Positions 47,521 through 61,862 are shown, counted from the stretch's first letter. The stretch: DNA of 64,000 bases from Diogma glabrata (GCA_963693315.1 OY856186.1:286026492-286090491), one strand, 5' to 3'. Program-made: numbers and translations. The notes: generated by a model from the letters alone, not told the origin.

Positions 47521-49701
47521 CCCTTTTCTTATACCTAAGACAAAAATGTTAAGGATAACAATTTCAGGTTTCAGATATGCCAAAAAATCTACTTTTTTAA
47601 CTAAAACAAAATTTAGCTATTTTTAGACCTCTTGAAAGAAATAGTTGTGCTGGTTTTGTGCAGCAAAGTGTTTTTTCGTAGATTTCGTTATTTCCAATAG
47701 AATAGACATAAATTTAGAACCTAATTAAATTTTTGGGAATAAAAGAAAGTTTTCATTAAGTTTTTAGTGTTGTGCTGCACTGTATGCTGCCAATTGCAAA
47801 ATTCATTATCTTCAAAAAAACTTAGTAGTTGATAGATACGCAGTCCTCAAGCGTCAAGCTTAATTTAATTTAATTTATTGATATTACACAAAGTTTGACA
47901 GAGAGCACTGAAAAAACTGCGACCCACTAGAAAGTTTATCGTAGTTGAATGGTTAATTGGTTTTTATGGTCCCATTTCCGACTAGCAATTTGTTCAGATA
48001 TGCTTTATTATGATCCGGGCCGGATCAGAGTGTAATAAGGTAAATCCTAATAGAGCATTTGCTTCCGGTCCCTATCAGAAATCATGCTTGATTTCACTAC
48101 TAGGGCGTGCCGTATTTGTCCTGATCCGGACTAGATTTCGAAAACCTATCTCGTCCCTAGTATTAAATGCCGGACCAGTGCCGGATCAGAATCATATCTG
48201 ATTTTCCAATTGAGGTTTGCCCTATTTGTCCTGATCTGAGCCCTGTTTCATTTTAATAAATTTCATTTGGGTGTTACATTTGTACTCATTTAAACTGATA
48301 TAATTTCCAAATTAGAACAAAAATCTTTCTTTTTTGAATATAATTCAATTCATTTCAATGATTTCTTAAAGTAAAACAAAAACACGTTAGGAATTATTCA
48401 AGCGTTTACATGTAATAATAGATATCAGCCCTGTGACGGGTGTTACGAGTACTCTTGCAAAATATGCTGTCTTGTTGACGAATCATTAGAATTTAGCTAA
48501 ATTAGAAAATTTTGTTGCAAAATTAATACCTAGGTTGTGAGTTAAAGAATCTTCCATTCCTATATACTCTAAGAATTTTGTGGATATATTACTTTTTATA
48601 TTTTTCTTTTACAATAAAAGCTTGTGACGGGTGTGACAAGATTTGTGACGGGTGTTACGACTATAAATTAAACAAATTCTTAAGTAAATTTTGAAGCTTT
48701 CTTTATTATTTTGGACTTTTATGATTATTGTTGTCTTTAAACAAAAGACATTTTTGGGAGTTTGAACTCCCTTTAAGACCATATGAAATGGAATTTCTAC
48801 TCAAGTATATGAAATATTGCTGTTTTTGCAGTTGAGGTAGCATCTTTAAAATTCCATTATTCCATCGGTTCTTTAACTCGTTTTTGCTCGAATTAAATCA
48901 ATAAAATATTGTAGTTACGAGCATAAAGACAACAGAATAACATTGAATTACATCAACATTACCATGCATATTTTCACCCAATTGATACAGTTTGCTTTCA
49001 TCACTAATAAGTGTTGATATTGTTATAGTATTTTTATTTTGGTTCAATTATTAAATCAACTCTACGTGGTATCACAGGTTAACTCGTATGCTAATAGCAG
49101 GAAGTGCGCGGAGTTGTTTGAAATTGGATATTTTTCTAGATAATAATTGACTGCTTTATAATTTCGACGAACAACTCCATGGAAGTTAGTTGAAAACCAA
49201 GAGTAAAGTAATAAAAATTAGTAACTACTAATTCCACTACTACGTATTCCATTATTCCATCGGTTTTTTGACTCGTTTTAAAGATCATGAATGTCGTTTT
49301 CATTGACGAAATGATATTTAACGCCCTTTGGATTTGAAGACAAATATTCATAATATTCCCAGACTGTGCTGATAAAAGTTCACCGAGACTTTATTGCCCT
49401 CCAAAGTCTATCCTTCGCAGTTGCACACAGCCGTCGACAGCGCCCTTACATGTGGCATGATACATGACTAGTGGCAAAGAAAGCCCACCCCGTAGTCTTT
49501 CTCACTGTAATCTGTTTTTGAACTGGGCATCCGTCTGAAAAAACCATCAATTTTTTCACACAGCGATATTGTACAGGTGGAACACATAGACACACATAGA
49601 GGAACACATAAAGGAACGTTTTACATTCCTATTGTGCACTTAAAAAATTATAACATTAGTGAAGAAAATTGTAACGGGTACAAGGTGTGACGGGTGTTAC
49701 A
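46965..49701. repeat. Left arm of a ~2.7 kb inverted repeat
   Basis: Essentially every base is mirrored in 50439-53198, from GTAATGGCGCCAGGAC (46966) to TGTGACGGGTGTTACA (49686-49701). Differences are few: a substitution near 49443, one-base indels, and a tandem duplication present only in the right arm. Beyond the LINE RT (to 47520) the arm is non-coding and includes the 48.0 kb repeat and three TGTGACGGGTGT.AC boxes. Confidence 0.93.
47980..48250. repeat. Dispersed repeat with GATCCGG boxes (left-arm copy)
   Basis: CCGGGCCGGATCAGAGTG, CTTCCGGTCCCTATCAGAAA, GTCCTGATCCGGACTAG and GCCGGACCAGTGCCGGATCA recur in inverted and direct order. It shares ~140 bp with 30405-30570. An open 63-codon frame across it is likely incidental. 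Confidence 0.5.
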
Positions 49702-49869
49702 CAAATAAATCAGCCTATATTTTAACGCAAGGTCTATTTTAAGGCACACGAATATTTTTCAAGTATTGTTTAATCCTACAACCTTACTTTTGTAAGGTCA
49801 ATACAAAATAAAAGCTAGTAAACCTCATGCGGGATGAACTTTTCTATACATTTTGTGACGGGCGTTACA
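48432..49869 (+). repeat. Five copies of a TGTGACGGGTGTTAC box
   Basis: Near-identical 16-mers at 48432, 48623 (GTGTGAC variant), 48644, 49686 and 49854 (GCGTTAC variant). The background between them is AT-rich, so GC-rich repeats of this length stand out. The first four are mirrored in the right palindrome arm; the fifth lies in the unpaired spacer. Confidence 0.75.
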
Positions 49870-50238
49870 GAAATACCTGCGTTACAATTTCATCAATAAA
49901 ATGTTTACTACTTACCTGATCGCTTTCAATTTTTTTTTTTAACAAATAATAATGAGTCGCAGTATAGGCAGCAAATGTTAATGGCGGCTAGTTAATGTGA
50001 TTGGCGTAAAAATCGTGTTGCTATTATAGTAAATTTTTTCCATACTAGACTTTGAAATCCGCTCACTCGGCTTGAACAAAATATTACGAAAATCGGCGAA
50101 AATATTATAGAAATTCTTTTAAATAATGATAAATTAAAATATAAAGCCTAATAATTTTCTATTTAAGGATACATATTTGCAAGTTATTTTTTATACTTTC
50201 TGGTATCGATTACTGCGGAATGGCCCCATATATATATA
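49702..50238. other. Unpaired spacer of the palindrome, before the gap
   Basis: Not present in the right arm. Holds one more GTGACGGG box (49854) and ends in a TATATATATA run directly at the N tract. No coding region. Confidence 0.6.
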
Positions 50239-50438
50239 NNNNNNNNNNNNNNNNNNNNNNNNNNNNNNNNNNNNNNNNNNNNNNNNNNNNNNNNNNNNNN
50301 NNNNNNNNNNNNNNNNNNNNNNNNNNNNNNNNNNNNNNNNNNNNNNNNNNNNNNNNNNNNNNNNNNNNNNNNNNNNNNNNNNNNNNNNNNNNNNNNNNNN
50401 NNNNNNNNNNNNNNNNNNNNNNNNNNNNNNNNNNNNNN
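50239..50438. other. Assembly gap, 200 N
   Basis: Exactly 200 N, so likely a placeholder of unknown true length. It sits inside the palindrome. Confidence 0.98.
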
Positions 50439-53317
<2,879 letters not shown>

Positions 53318-53457
53318 TGGAGGATTATCATACAAGCTTTAAGGCAACCGCACCAGGGCCCCGCGGTTCAGGGGCCTCAAGCAGAAGCAAAAAAGAAACT
53401 AAAACCAGACAAGTTTGAAATATATTTATCATTAAAATTACATTTTTTCTGTATTTA

Positions 53458-53731
53458 AGTGTTTATAATTTCATCGAATTTAATTTCGTCCAAAATTTCA
53501 TTGTCAATAGAAAGAATAGATAAATCGTTCAGACGATCATTACTCATAGTATTACGCAAATAACTTTTGATTAACTTCAGTTTTGAAAATGATCGTTCGC
53601 CTATAACATTATCGACAAACATGCATAAAAACATTCGTAATAAAATATCGATATTCGGAAAAGTGGTGGAAAGATTATTATTGAACATTGTTTTGTACAT
53701 CGATTCATAATTTAAATTATCAAATGTGAAA
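53458..53731 (-). pseudogene. hAT dimerisation domain (C-terminal part of the split transposase)
   Basis: YFTFDNLNYESMYKTMF, IDILLRMFLCMFVDNVIGE, RSFSKLKLIKSYLRNTMSND and RLNDLSILSIDNE form the C-terminal hAT domain (ERSFSKLK..K..LR..M...RL..L..LSIE). It ends with a normal stop at 53458. Continuity with the upstream half is lost at the TAA target site of the inserted element. Confidence 0.85.
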
Positions 53732-53734
53732 TAA

Positions 53735-54263
53735 CACAGTGCAACAACCAAAATCCGAATGGGATGAAACCAAATGCAAATGAAAGTTGACATTATCCAT
53801 AACAAAACCCTCAAGGGTTTTTTTTAGTTCAGAGCGAGATTTTTTTTTACAGGCATTTGAAGTTGGTGATTTTGGAATGCTGCCTTACAAGAAAAAATCA
53901 TTAAAAATTTGATAAGATAATGCTTATTTATTTTTATTTTCCTGGAAAGTTGTGGTATCTTAATGTTTTTTTGGTCGAGGAATCCATTTTTGATATTTAT
54001 TTTTACTTTAACTCACGCTAGATGGCGCTGTCATACAAATTGTGCTATTTCTTGTAGATTTTCATAAAAAACGGTGTAATTACTTTTTTGAGGCTCAAAA
54101 ATCAATTTTTGATGTTGGCTTCATTGTAAAATATATTTCTAATGATATTACGAAGTACATTTGATTATTTTCAGTACGTTACTATTACATTTTATGGAAA
54201 AAAATGAGTTTTATACGGGAAAAAAACGTTTTTTTATTACAAAAACAACTTTTTTATTTAAAA
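53735..54263. repeat. Left terminal inverted repeat of the CACAGTG element
   Basis: Pairs with 57812-58363. The tip (first ~20 bp) is less conserved than the body and differs in length by about 10 bp between ends. Confidence 0.85.
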
Positions 54264-54312
54264 CTATTACAACTTATTATATCTTATATCTATTATATCA
54301 TTTTGGATCCAC

Positions 54313-56233
54313 TTAGTCATCATCACTATCACTGGTAATTTGCATATTTGAAGTAGCAAAAGCTCCAGAAGCAGTAGGTTGTGGATCTCTGTATGTTTCT
54401 GGTTCTTGCTCTTCGTCAGTATCCTCTTCATCGGTGGTTCTCTTTAACCACCAGCATAAATCACCTAACATAGAATCTAGTTTCTTTCCTCTGTACATAG
54501 TTTCCATGGTTAAAGCTACTTGGTGAAAACGTTCACCTTGCTCATCCGATTCGGAGGAAAGTTGGTTTTCAAACCAATTCATATGGTGATGGAGAAAATG
54601 AATTTTTAAAGACATATGCACACCAAGTTCCTCAAAGGCTTGCAAGAGACGTTTAACTCTTTGTGAACTATCTGCTTCTCGTTTTTTACCAAGAACATTT
54701 TCGATTACGTCTTTTATTGCATTCCATGCAATTAATTGATTTTGATCCAAAGAATTATCAAAATCATTATTTTTCATCAATCTTCTAATGTCTGGACCAT
54801 TAAACATACCTGTAAAATTAGAAAAAAACATATTGTAAATACATTTTGTAAAATCATTTATTTTATTTGTATACAATACCTTCTTTAACTTTGCTAGCAC
54901 TGAGTCGTGGAAATGTAGATCTTAAAGTATTAAAAGCTGATCCATCTACAGAAACTACTTTTACAAAATGTTTGAAAAGACCCAATTTAATATGAATTGG
55001 TGGTAGCAATACTTTATCTGCTGGTACAAGAGGTTCATGGATAACATTAGCTGTTCCAACACAAAAAACGTCTCTTTTTTCCCAGTCACATTTTTGATAT
55101 TGATTTCCTTTGGAACGTGTGTTCCACAAGCATATAAAGCACATGTTTTTCGTATAGCCACCTTGTAAACCACAAAGTAAGGCCACCATTTTCAAATCAC
55201 AGCACATACGCCATTTATGGTTTTCATAGTTCACTGATTCCAGTAGATACTTTACTGATTCGTAGGTTTCTTTAGTTTTCAAATTTTATGCTATTGGAAT
55301 GCTTGATTTTTTGTTATTGTAGTACAGTAAAACGGCTTTCATACTGGTTTTTGAAGAATCTATAAATAATCTCCATTTATGAGGAACATACTTCATATCC
55401 ATTTCAGCCATAAGCTTTTCAATATCATTACAGTAAACGAATGTATTTTCTTCGTTGACAGAGAAATATTTATGAAATTCTGCTTGACGATTACGATAAG
55501 CAGTTATTCTTACACCAGGTTCTAGTAAATTGTTTTGCTTTAGTTTACGTGCAACATACTCTGAATCACGCTTCGACAAATTCACGTGTTTTAGTACTTC
55601 ATCTAACCAGTTTTGTGATATTGGTATCATACGATTGTTAAACTCAGAAGGCTCGTAAGTATGATCGTATCCAATTGACTCTGCAGCATATGTAGATACT
55701 ACGGAAGTTACATCTGGACTTGGTGGTTTTGGTATTGGAATAAACTCTGTATGTTGTTTTGGTAATTCTGCATATTTTGTACCAACATATACCATGCGTC
55801 CTCTATTATATCTGTTTCTTCCTTTAATACTATTTAAACACACATAACACTGTGATTTATCGTGTTCGCCTGAGAAGATATGAAAATACAAAATAAAATG
55901 AATATTTGATAGATAATACAGATTTGATATATAATACATATTTGTACATATATGATATAAAATAAATTTTAAAAAATTACCTGGATTGTACCATATCATT
56001 GGAACACCAAACTGCATATACTTCCTTTTCTTATGTAACCACTCAGTTAAAGAATTATTGCAAGTTCTGCACACTTTTTCCGGTACCCAATCTACATTTT
56101 CAATAACCCCTACTCCAAAATACTGTAAATACAATTGTTTCATACTCTCATATTTTGGCACAAAATTTGTTTTTCTGTTAAATTTTCCACAAACATAACA
56201 ATAATATTTCAAATGCTCCAAACATTCATTCAT
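54313..56233 (-). pseudogene. Transposase-like protein, D..D..CxxC..HxxxH..E, three exons, one in-frame stop
   Basis: Exons 56233-55981, 55869-54880 and 54809-54313. Introns 55980-55870 and 54879-54810 are GT-AG and both phase 1, giving 579 residues. N-terminal cysteine pairs occur at CYVCGK (12-15), CRTC (55-58) and CYVC (92-95). WRLFIDSSKTS has Asp 255, MCCDLKMVALL has Asp 309, CFIC lies 19 residues later (328/331), then IHFLHHHMNWF (His 485/489) and SDEQGERFHQ (Glu 504 or 507). This order and the D+19/D+22 CxxC spacing match the DDE/zinc core known for RAG1 and Transib and reported for CMC transposases. An acidic tail follows. Codon 279 is TAA (55288-55286), the only lesion seen. Many unnamed insect proteins look similar. 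Function as a transposase is inferred, not proven. Confidence 0.8.
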
Positions 56234-56662
56234 TTTTAATTTAAATAAATATAATTTGTATCCAAAACAGAAAAATTAATCACGTGATAGCTTCACGAAA
56301 ATTTATTTTATTTAGTGTAAACAACAGTAAATGTAATTTAATTTTTACTATAAGTAAAGATTTTATTATTGGGATAATTAAGTATATCTTATAGTGACAA
56401 TTTTTATATTTTATTTATTTTATTAATTTTTAATTTTAATTTTTATTTTTTAATATTTTTTTTAAGGCAATTTTTTGTATTTATTTTATTTTTTAAGAAT
56501 ATATTGATTTCGGATTACTCCTTCAGCAGTTTTTTTCTTTACTACAACAATTTTAATAAAATTACTTTTTTATATACTATTTTATTATTATGTATTATTA
56601 CTTTCTTATATACTATTTTCTATTCTATTTTATTATTATGTATTTTTATTTATTATGAATTA

Positions 56663-57535
56663 TTATACGACCAATTTATTTGTTTTTGTATTTATCTTCT
56701 CATTTAGCAAAATAATATCATTTTTGTGTTTGTATATGTGTAATTCTTCTATTCTATCCATGTCACTCCCCTTTTGAATATTATGGATGATTTTCAGATT
56801 GTGGTTGATGTCATGTTTTTCATTTTTGAGGTGTTGAGCAAAGTGTGATTTGGGATTTTCCCTATTTACTTCACTTATATCTTCGGTAAATCTTATTTTG
56901 AAGGACCGCCCCGTTTGGCCTATGTAAAATTTCTGGGAATCGTTACACGTTAATTTGTAAACACCTGTTTCACTATTTTGGGTTTTTCCGGTTTTTATTA
57001 TATTTCTTATTTTATTGCGGGTTTTAAATGCAGGTACGTATCCGAATTGTTTAAAAGTTTTTTGTATGATTCTGTATGTTGTTTTATTGTAGTTAATGCT
57101 AATATATTTTTTATCCTTTACATTTTTTTCCCTTTCCACAGTAGTTTTGTTTTGTAAATATTTTTTGTTTTATGTTTTTTATTCAACGTGTCTGTTAAAC
57201 TTGTTTTATATCCATTCCTTTGGGCTATATATTTTATGTTATCCATTTCTTCTTGGTAATCCTTTTGACTCATTGGTATTACATTTAATCTGTTGATCAT
57301 TTGGTTATATGCTGCTATTTTGTGCTGATATGGGTGGCGTGAATAAATGTTTATTCTTTGGTCCTTTTGTATGGGCTTCCAAAAGATTTTGAATTCGTGT
57401 TTTGAATTGTTGTTTCTTATTGTTAAATCCAAGAAATTTATCTGCTTATTTTCTTCTGATTCTAATGTGAATTTTATTGATGGATGGATATTGTTTATAT
57501 ATTGATGTGGTTTATTCAGCTGTCTGTTGGCTCAT
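56663..57535 (-). pseudogene. Penelope-like retroelement 3' fragment with GIY-YIG endonuclease
   Basis: The RT C-terminal region is NFLDLTIRNNNSKHEFKIFW and HPYQHKIAAYNQMINRL (57440-57300). After a frameshift near 57130 comes TGVYKLTCNDSQKFYIGQTG, RSFKIRFTED and MDRIEELHIYK, the GVY..YIG, Arg and Glu positions of a GIY-YIG nuclease. This RT plus GIY-YIG order is diagnostic of EN-bearing Penelope-like elements. It is 5'-truncated at about 57535. It sits between the 5' end of the transposase-like gene (56233) and the right TIR, so it inserted into the CACAGTG element. Confidence 0.85.
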
Positions 57536-57811
57536 TTAAATCAAATTAACACATCATCAAGTGACAAAAGCACACAAAACAAGTGAAAATTATGCAAAAC
57601 CATATTAATACATATTAACAGTAAATGTCATACGTTTAGTGTATGATTTATGTCATCTTATTGAGGCATATGACTTAAGCCATCTAGTGTAAAGCAAAAT
57701 TACTTGTATTTTAAAATAAAATAAACCCTTGAATCGATTTCATTATTATTTTATTTTTGTAATTTTGTAAAGATTAATAGAATAACATATATTTTTATAA
57801 AAATATAATTC

Positions 57812-58363
57812 TTTTAAATAAAAAAGTTGTTTTTGTAATAAAAAAATCGTTAATTCCCAAAAAAACTCAATTTTTTTCCGTAAAAATAGCATTTTTGTAA
57901 TAGTAACGTACTAAGTATAATCAAATGTACTTCGTAATATCATTAGAAATATATTTTACAATGAAGCCAACATCAAAAATTGATTTTTGAGCCTTAAAAA
58001 AAGTAATTACACCGTTTTTCTATGAAAATCTAAAAGAAATAGCACAATTTGTATGACAGCGCCACCTAGCGTGAGTTTAAGGTAAAAATAAATATCAAAA
58101 ATGGATTCCTCGACCCCAGAAACATTAAGATACCACAACTTTCCAGGAAAATAAAAATAAATAAGCATTATCTTATCAAATTTTTAATGATTTTTTCTTG
58201 TAAGGCAGCATTCCAAAATCACCAACTTTAAATGCCTGTAAAAAAATATCTCGCTCTGAACTAAAAAAAACCCTTGAGGGTTTTGTTATGGATAATGTCA
58301 ACTTTCATTTGCATTTGGTTTCATCCCATTCGGATTCGGAAAGTTCGATTTTGTATCACAGTG
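57812..58363. repeat. Right terminal inverted repeat of the CACAGTG element
   Basis: Inverse of the left TIR with scattered substitutions. The tip is CACTGTG against CACAGTG on the left. Confidence 0.85.
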
Positions 58364-58366
58364 TAA

Positions 58367-58555
58367 TTTTTGGTAAATTGACATTCGTCAATCAATTGAT
58401 TTGCATTGAGATCTTTTGGGTATTTTGCGGTTATTGTTCTGCAAGAATTAGCAATCTCTTCATCACTCATTAAATTTAGATGCATCAAAAACGATAGTAC
58501 TCGTTTGAAATACTTGAAATCTTACTTGAAATCAGTTTTACTTTTAGCGGCACCA
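58367..58555 (-). pseudogene. Partial second copy of the TTF-hAT coding region
   Basis: Repeats the sequence of 58632-58770 (ISDEEIANSCR.., ANQLIDECQF..) directly beside it, with substitutions. It is the continuation of the C-terminal exon at 53458-53731 across the inserted transposon. Confidence 0.75.
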
Positions 58556-58558
58556 AAG

Positions 58559-60399
58559 TCATTGTAGACCTGTGTTATCATTGAACATTGTTTTGTACAT
58601 CGATTCATAATTTAAATTATCAAATGTGAAATAATTTTTGGCAAATTGACATTCGTCAATCAATTGATTTGCATTGAGATCTTTTGGGTATTTTGCGGTT
58701 ATTGCTTTGCAAGAATTAGCAATCTCTTCATCACTCATCAAATTTAAATGTATTAAAAACGAGTACTGGCTATCTAGATCTTCATAATCTTTAGCACGCT
58801 CTCTCAGATTGAAAAGAAAAGCCTTTATAATTGGTTTGAACAACGATTTTTCAAGGTGGTCTTTTTGTTCCTCTAGACAAAGTGTTTGTGACGTTGAGCA
58901 AGTTTGAATATTATTTGCGGTTTGAATATTAGATGAAACAGAATTTAAAAGCTGACAGGCATCATCAAAAATTTTGTTGTAATCTTTATTTTCCAAATCT
59001 GTAACTATTGAATCAAACAGTTTTTTGTCACCGAGACAGTTAAATTAGATTTTTGTAATGCTCGATTCACAAAATTAAACTTGGTTAGTACACTTTTCCA
59101 GAGGACAAGCATCAAAATATTTTCGAATTGACATAGTTTTTTTTATCAAACCTGTTACCACCGCTTTGATGATAAACTGAAGCTTTCCTCATGTAGGAAA
59201 GATTTTAAAACATGCAACACTTTTAAATAACAAGAATGTAAAACGTGAACTGATTCGTATCTAGCTGACCATCTCGTTCCAGTTGCTCTCTTTAACATGT
59301 ATTCGATATTTTCGGTTAATAGTTCTTGTAATCGATTCCATCGAAAAGGGGAATATACGAAAAATCCATAAAGTTTTTCAACCATATCAAAAAACTTAGT
59401 TGCAGCAGTATTGCCAGAAACACTATATTTACCGACTAAATTTAATGAATGCGCAGAGCAAGGGACAAAAATTGCTGTTTTATTTGTTTGACGAATCAAT
59501 CTTTGTAGGCCACCATAAATACCTGCCATATTGTAAGCGTTGTCATATGACTGGCCTCTACAATTATCAATGTTTATTTCGTTTTCAATGTGGAATTTCA
59601 TAATGATGTCAAAAAGATAATTCGATGTATGACCTTCGATTTCAATAAATGAAATAAATCGTTCACAAATGGTATTACTTTTAACATATCGAACACAAAA
59701 AGACAACTGGTCTGTATGGCTCACATCCTGAGTGGAATCGACACTAAACGAATAATATCGAGATTTTATAATTTCCGAAACAATGTGATTTTTTAACATG
59801 TTTTGCCATGATAGAGATGAATTCCTTACAAATTGTGCTTGAAAGATACGATACTTTTCCTAAAAATATTCCGAATAATAAAAAAAAATCATTTGTCAAT
59901 GTTACATGAAAAGAGTGTACCTTTTCCTTTAGTGCCAAAACGAGAAATATGTTCTTGTAAAAAGGGATCAAATTTAGCCAATAATTCAAGAGATCCAAGA
60001 AAGTTTCCATTGTGTTTTGATCCTAAAATTTCATCGTGACCACGAAAAGCAAGTCCTCGTGATGCAATTTTAGTTGTATTATTAAAAGATTTCTCGAAAG
60101 TAAGTTCATTTTTGATACGCATTTTATATGTAAAATTATTGGTCATGTGATACTTAGACTCTTCATGCTTTGAAATGACTTAGACTCTTCATGCTTTGAA
60201 TCCAATTATTGAATCTTTTTAATGAAAATGCTTGCGATTTTCCATTCAAATCACCAAATAAACGGCATACAAAACAAAAAACTGCTTCGGCTGACGGTGA
60301 ATAGATTAGCCAATCTCGTTTAATTTTTGTTGCATTTGTGAGTTTTCTATAAAAATGAAACTCAGTGAATTTTCGATCATATTTTCTAGCATTTTTCAT
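58559..60399 (-). pseudogene. hAT transposase, TTF-type zinc finger and DUF4371-like core
   Basis: From 60399: KRDWLIYSPSAEAVFCFVCR and LKRFNNWIQ (TTF finger); GLAFRGHDEILGSKHNGNFL and SLELLAKFDPFLQEHI (about 60060-59950); then KVSYLSSTICKEFISIMAKH, a frameshift, SRYYSFSVDSTQDVSHTDQL (first Asp), NCRGQSYDNAYNMAGIYGG (second Asp, 59560-59505), FVPCSAHSLNLVG, and TGTRWSARYESVH (W box). The last piece, 58996-58559, runs to NYESMYKTMF and stops at the junction with the other copy. A possible intron at 59922-59863 would bypass part of the frame change. The family includes ZMYM1-related proteins in vertebrates. Not functional here. Confidence 0.85.
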
Positions 60400-60420
60400 T
60401 GCATTTATGTTTTGACACGC

Positions 60421-61319
60421 AAAGGCACCTAAAAAACTAACTGTATAATAGTACTTTATTGTTGAGATGTTGAATGAACTAGTTTATTTTCGATCAAAAG
60501 TTTACAATGCGAGCGAGCAATGAGCATTGCAAATTTGTGAGAAAATAAAATTCATTACACACGAAAGCAATACGACGTTTTACTCTTCCGACCGAGAACA
60601 TGTTTTAATTTAAAAATAAAATTCATTGATAAAATAAATAAAACGAATGAAGAGGACACCTTTATAGTAAATGAGGACAAAGGACCTTGCTCCAAAGGAG
60701 GACAGTCCTACCGAAAAGAGGACACAAAATAATCTATGGGCTGATCACTATACAAAACTAATCGATCAAATTTCAAAGGAATCGATCCAGTACTTAAGGA
60801 GATTACCTATTTTGAACAAACGAACATTTATTTATTTATATAGAAGAAGATAGAAGAATATTTATTGAAATTCTATTAAAAGTTTATTGCAACACTAATC
60901 TTTATAAAATTGTTTGTGTGTTTTTTTACTGAAAATAATAATTAAAAGTATTCTTTTTACTAATTGAAATAAAATAAATCTGACTAAAGTCTAATTTAAA
61001 TATTTTGTTTATATTTATTTCAATAACTTTTCTAAAAAAAGTGTTTTAGTTATTCTATTTTCTAGAGTATCGGTACTACACCGGTAACGTGAGAAACTTT
61101 GTCAGTATTGGCAAAACGGAAATTTTGGAAGCGCTACTCTCGATGTAAATATGTTATTGATTACATTGATTTTGAAAAGTTATCGTTCAGCTGGGAACGG
61201 TAACGGTAACAGTATTGACATCGAGCCTAATTTCATAGAAATAACAAAAATAATCAAAAATCTTTACAAACAATCTTTACAACAATCCTTACAACAATCG
61301 AATCAACGCTTGAAAACCG
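60421..61319. other. Spacer between hAT relics
   Basis: AT-rich. GAGGACA boxes repeat at 60650-60725. No gene supported. Confidence 0.4.
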
Positions 61320-61862
61320 CCACTAATTCCGGCCATATTGTTTGCGTTGTCATATGACTGTCTCTGCAATTTTGTATGTCAATTTTGTTTTCTTCGAGGA
61401 ATTTTTAAACGATGCCAAAAAGATACTCTTATGTTTGACCCTCAATTGGAATAAAAGCAACTAATCGTTCATTGATGTTACCATCTTTTACATATCGAAT
61501 GCAAAAAGCCAATTAATCTGAATGACTTACATCCAGAGTGGAGTCAACACTAATCGAATAATAAACTGCGTCAATGACGTCGGCTGCAATACGATTTTTG
61601 ATTTCTTGCCCCATGGTGGTAATAAATTCGTCACATATTGTGCTTGAGAGGTACGACGTTCTTCATAAAAATATCCCAATAACAATCACTTTTATCATTT
61701 CATTAAGTTTGCTTCAGATGTCGCATACCTTTTCCTTTGTTGCCAAATTTACCACTATGATCTTTTAAGAAAGGATCAAATTTAGCCAAAAGTTCCAGAG
61801 CTCCAAGAAAGTTGCCATTGTGATTCGAGCCCAGAGTTTCATCACTCTCGGAAGTTCGGAAT
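61320..61862 (-). pseudogene. Second decayed TTF-hAT transposase copy
   Basis: Minus-strand sequence parallels 59510-60040 of the neighbouring copy: the QSYDNANNMAGI region near 61345, the SVDSTLDVSH region near 61540, then the KFDPFL..H and NGNFLGALELLAKF region at 61760-61830. Many substitutions and indels. The two copies are independent relics of one family. Confidence 0.75.

Larger units (their letters stand above)
53735..58363 (-). mobile_element. 4.6 kb DNA transposon, CACAGTG/CACTGTG ends, ~0.5 kb TIRs, TAA duplication
   Basis: The outer ends are CACAGTGCAACAACC (left) and, inverted, CACTGTGATACAAAATC (right). TAA flanks both (53732-53734, 58364-58366). A paralogous unoccupied hAT sequence at about 58624-58640 reads GTGAAATAATTTTTGG with one TAA, which fixes the borders and the 3-bp duplication. 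Inside the tips, a near-perfect inverted repeat spans about 53756-54263 and 57812-58341, including AAAACCCTCAAGGGTTTT and AGATGGCGCTGTCATACAA. It carries one three-exon transposase-like gene and a nested Penelope-like fragment. Superfamily: CMC/Transib-like by protein motifs (inference). Confidence 0.88.

Noticed and set aside
48010..48201. 63-codon ORF duplicated in both palindrome arms
   Set aside because: Duplication comes from the inverted repeat; the sequence is a non-coding dispersed repeat with no motif.
53735..53741. CACAGTG as a true RAG recombination signal
   Set aside because: No nonamer at a 12- or 23-bp spacing was seen and the target duplication is 3 bp, so only a transposon tip is claimed.
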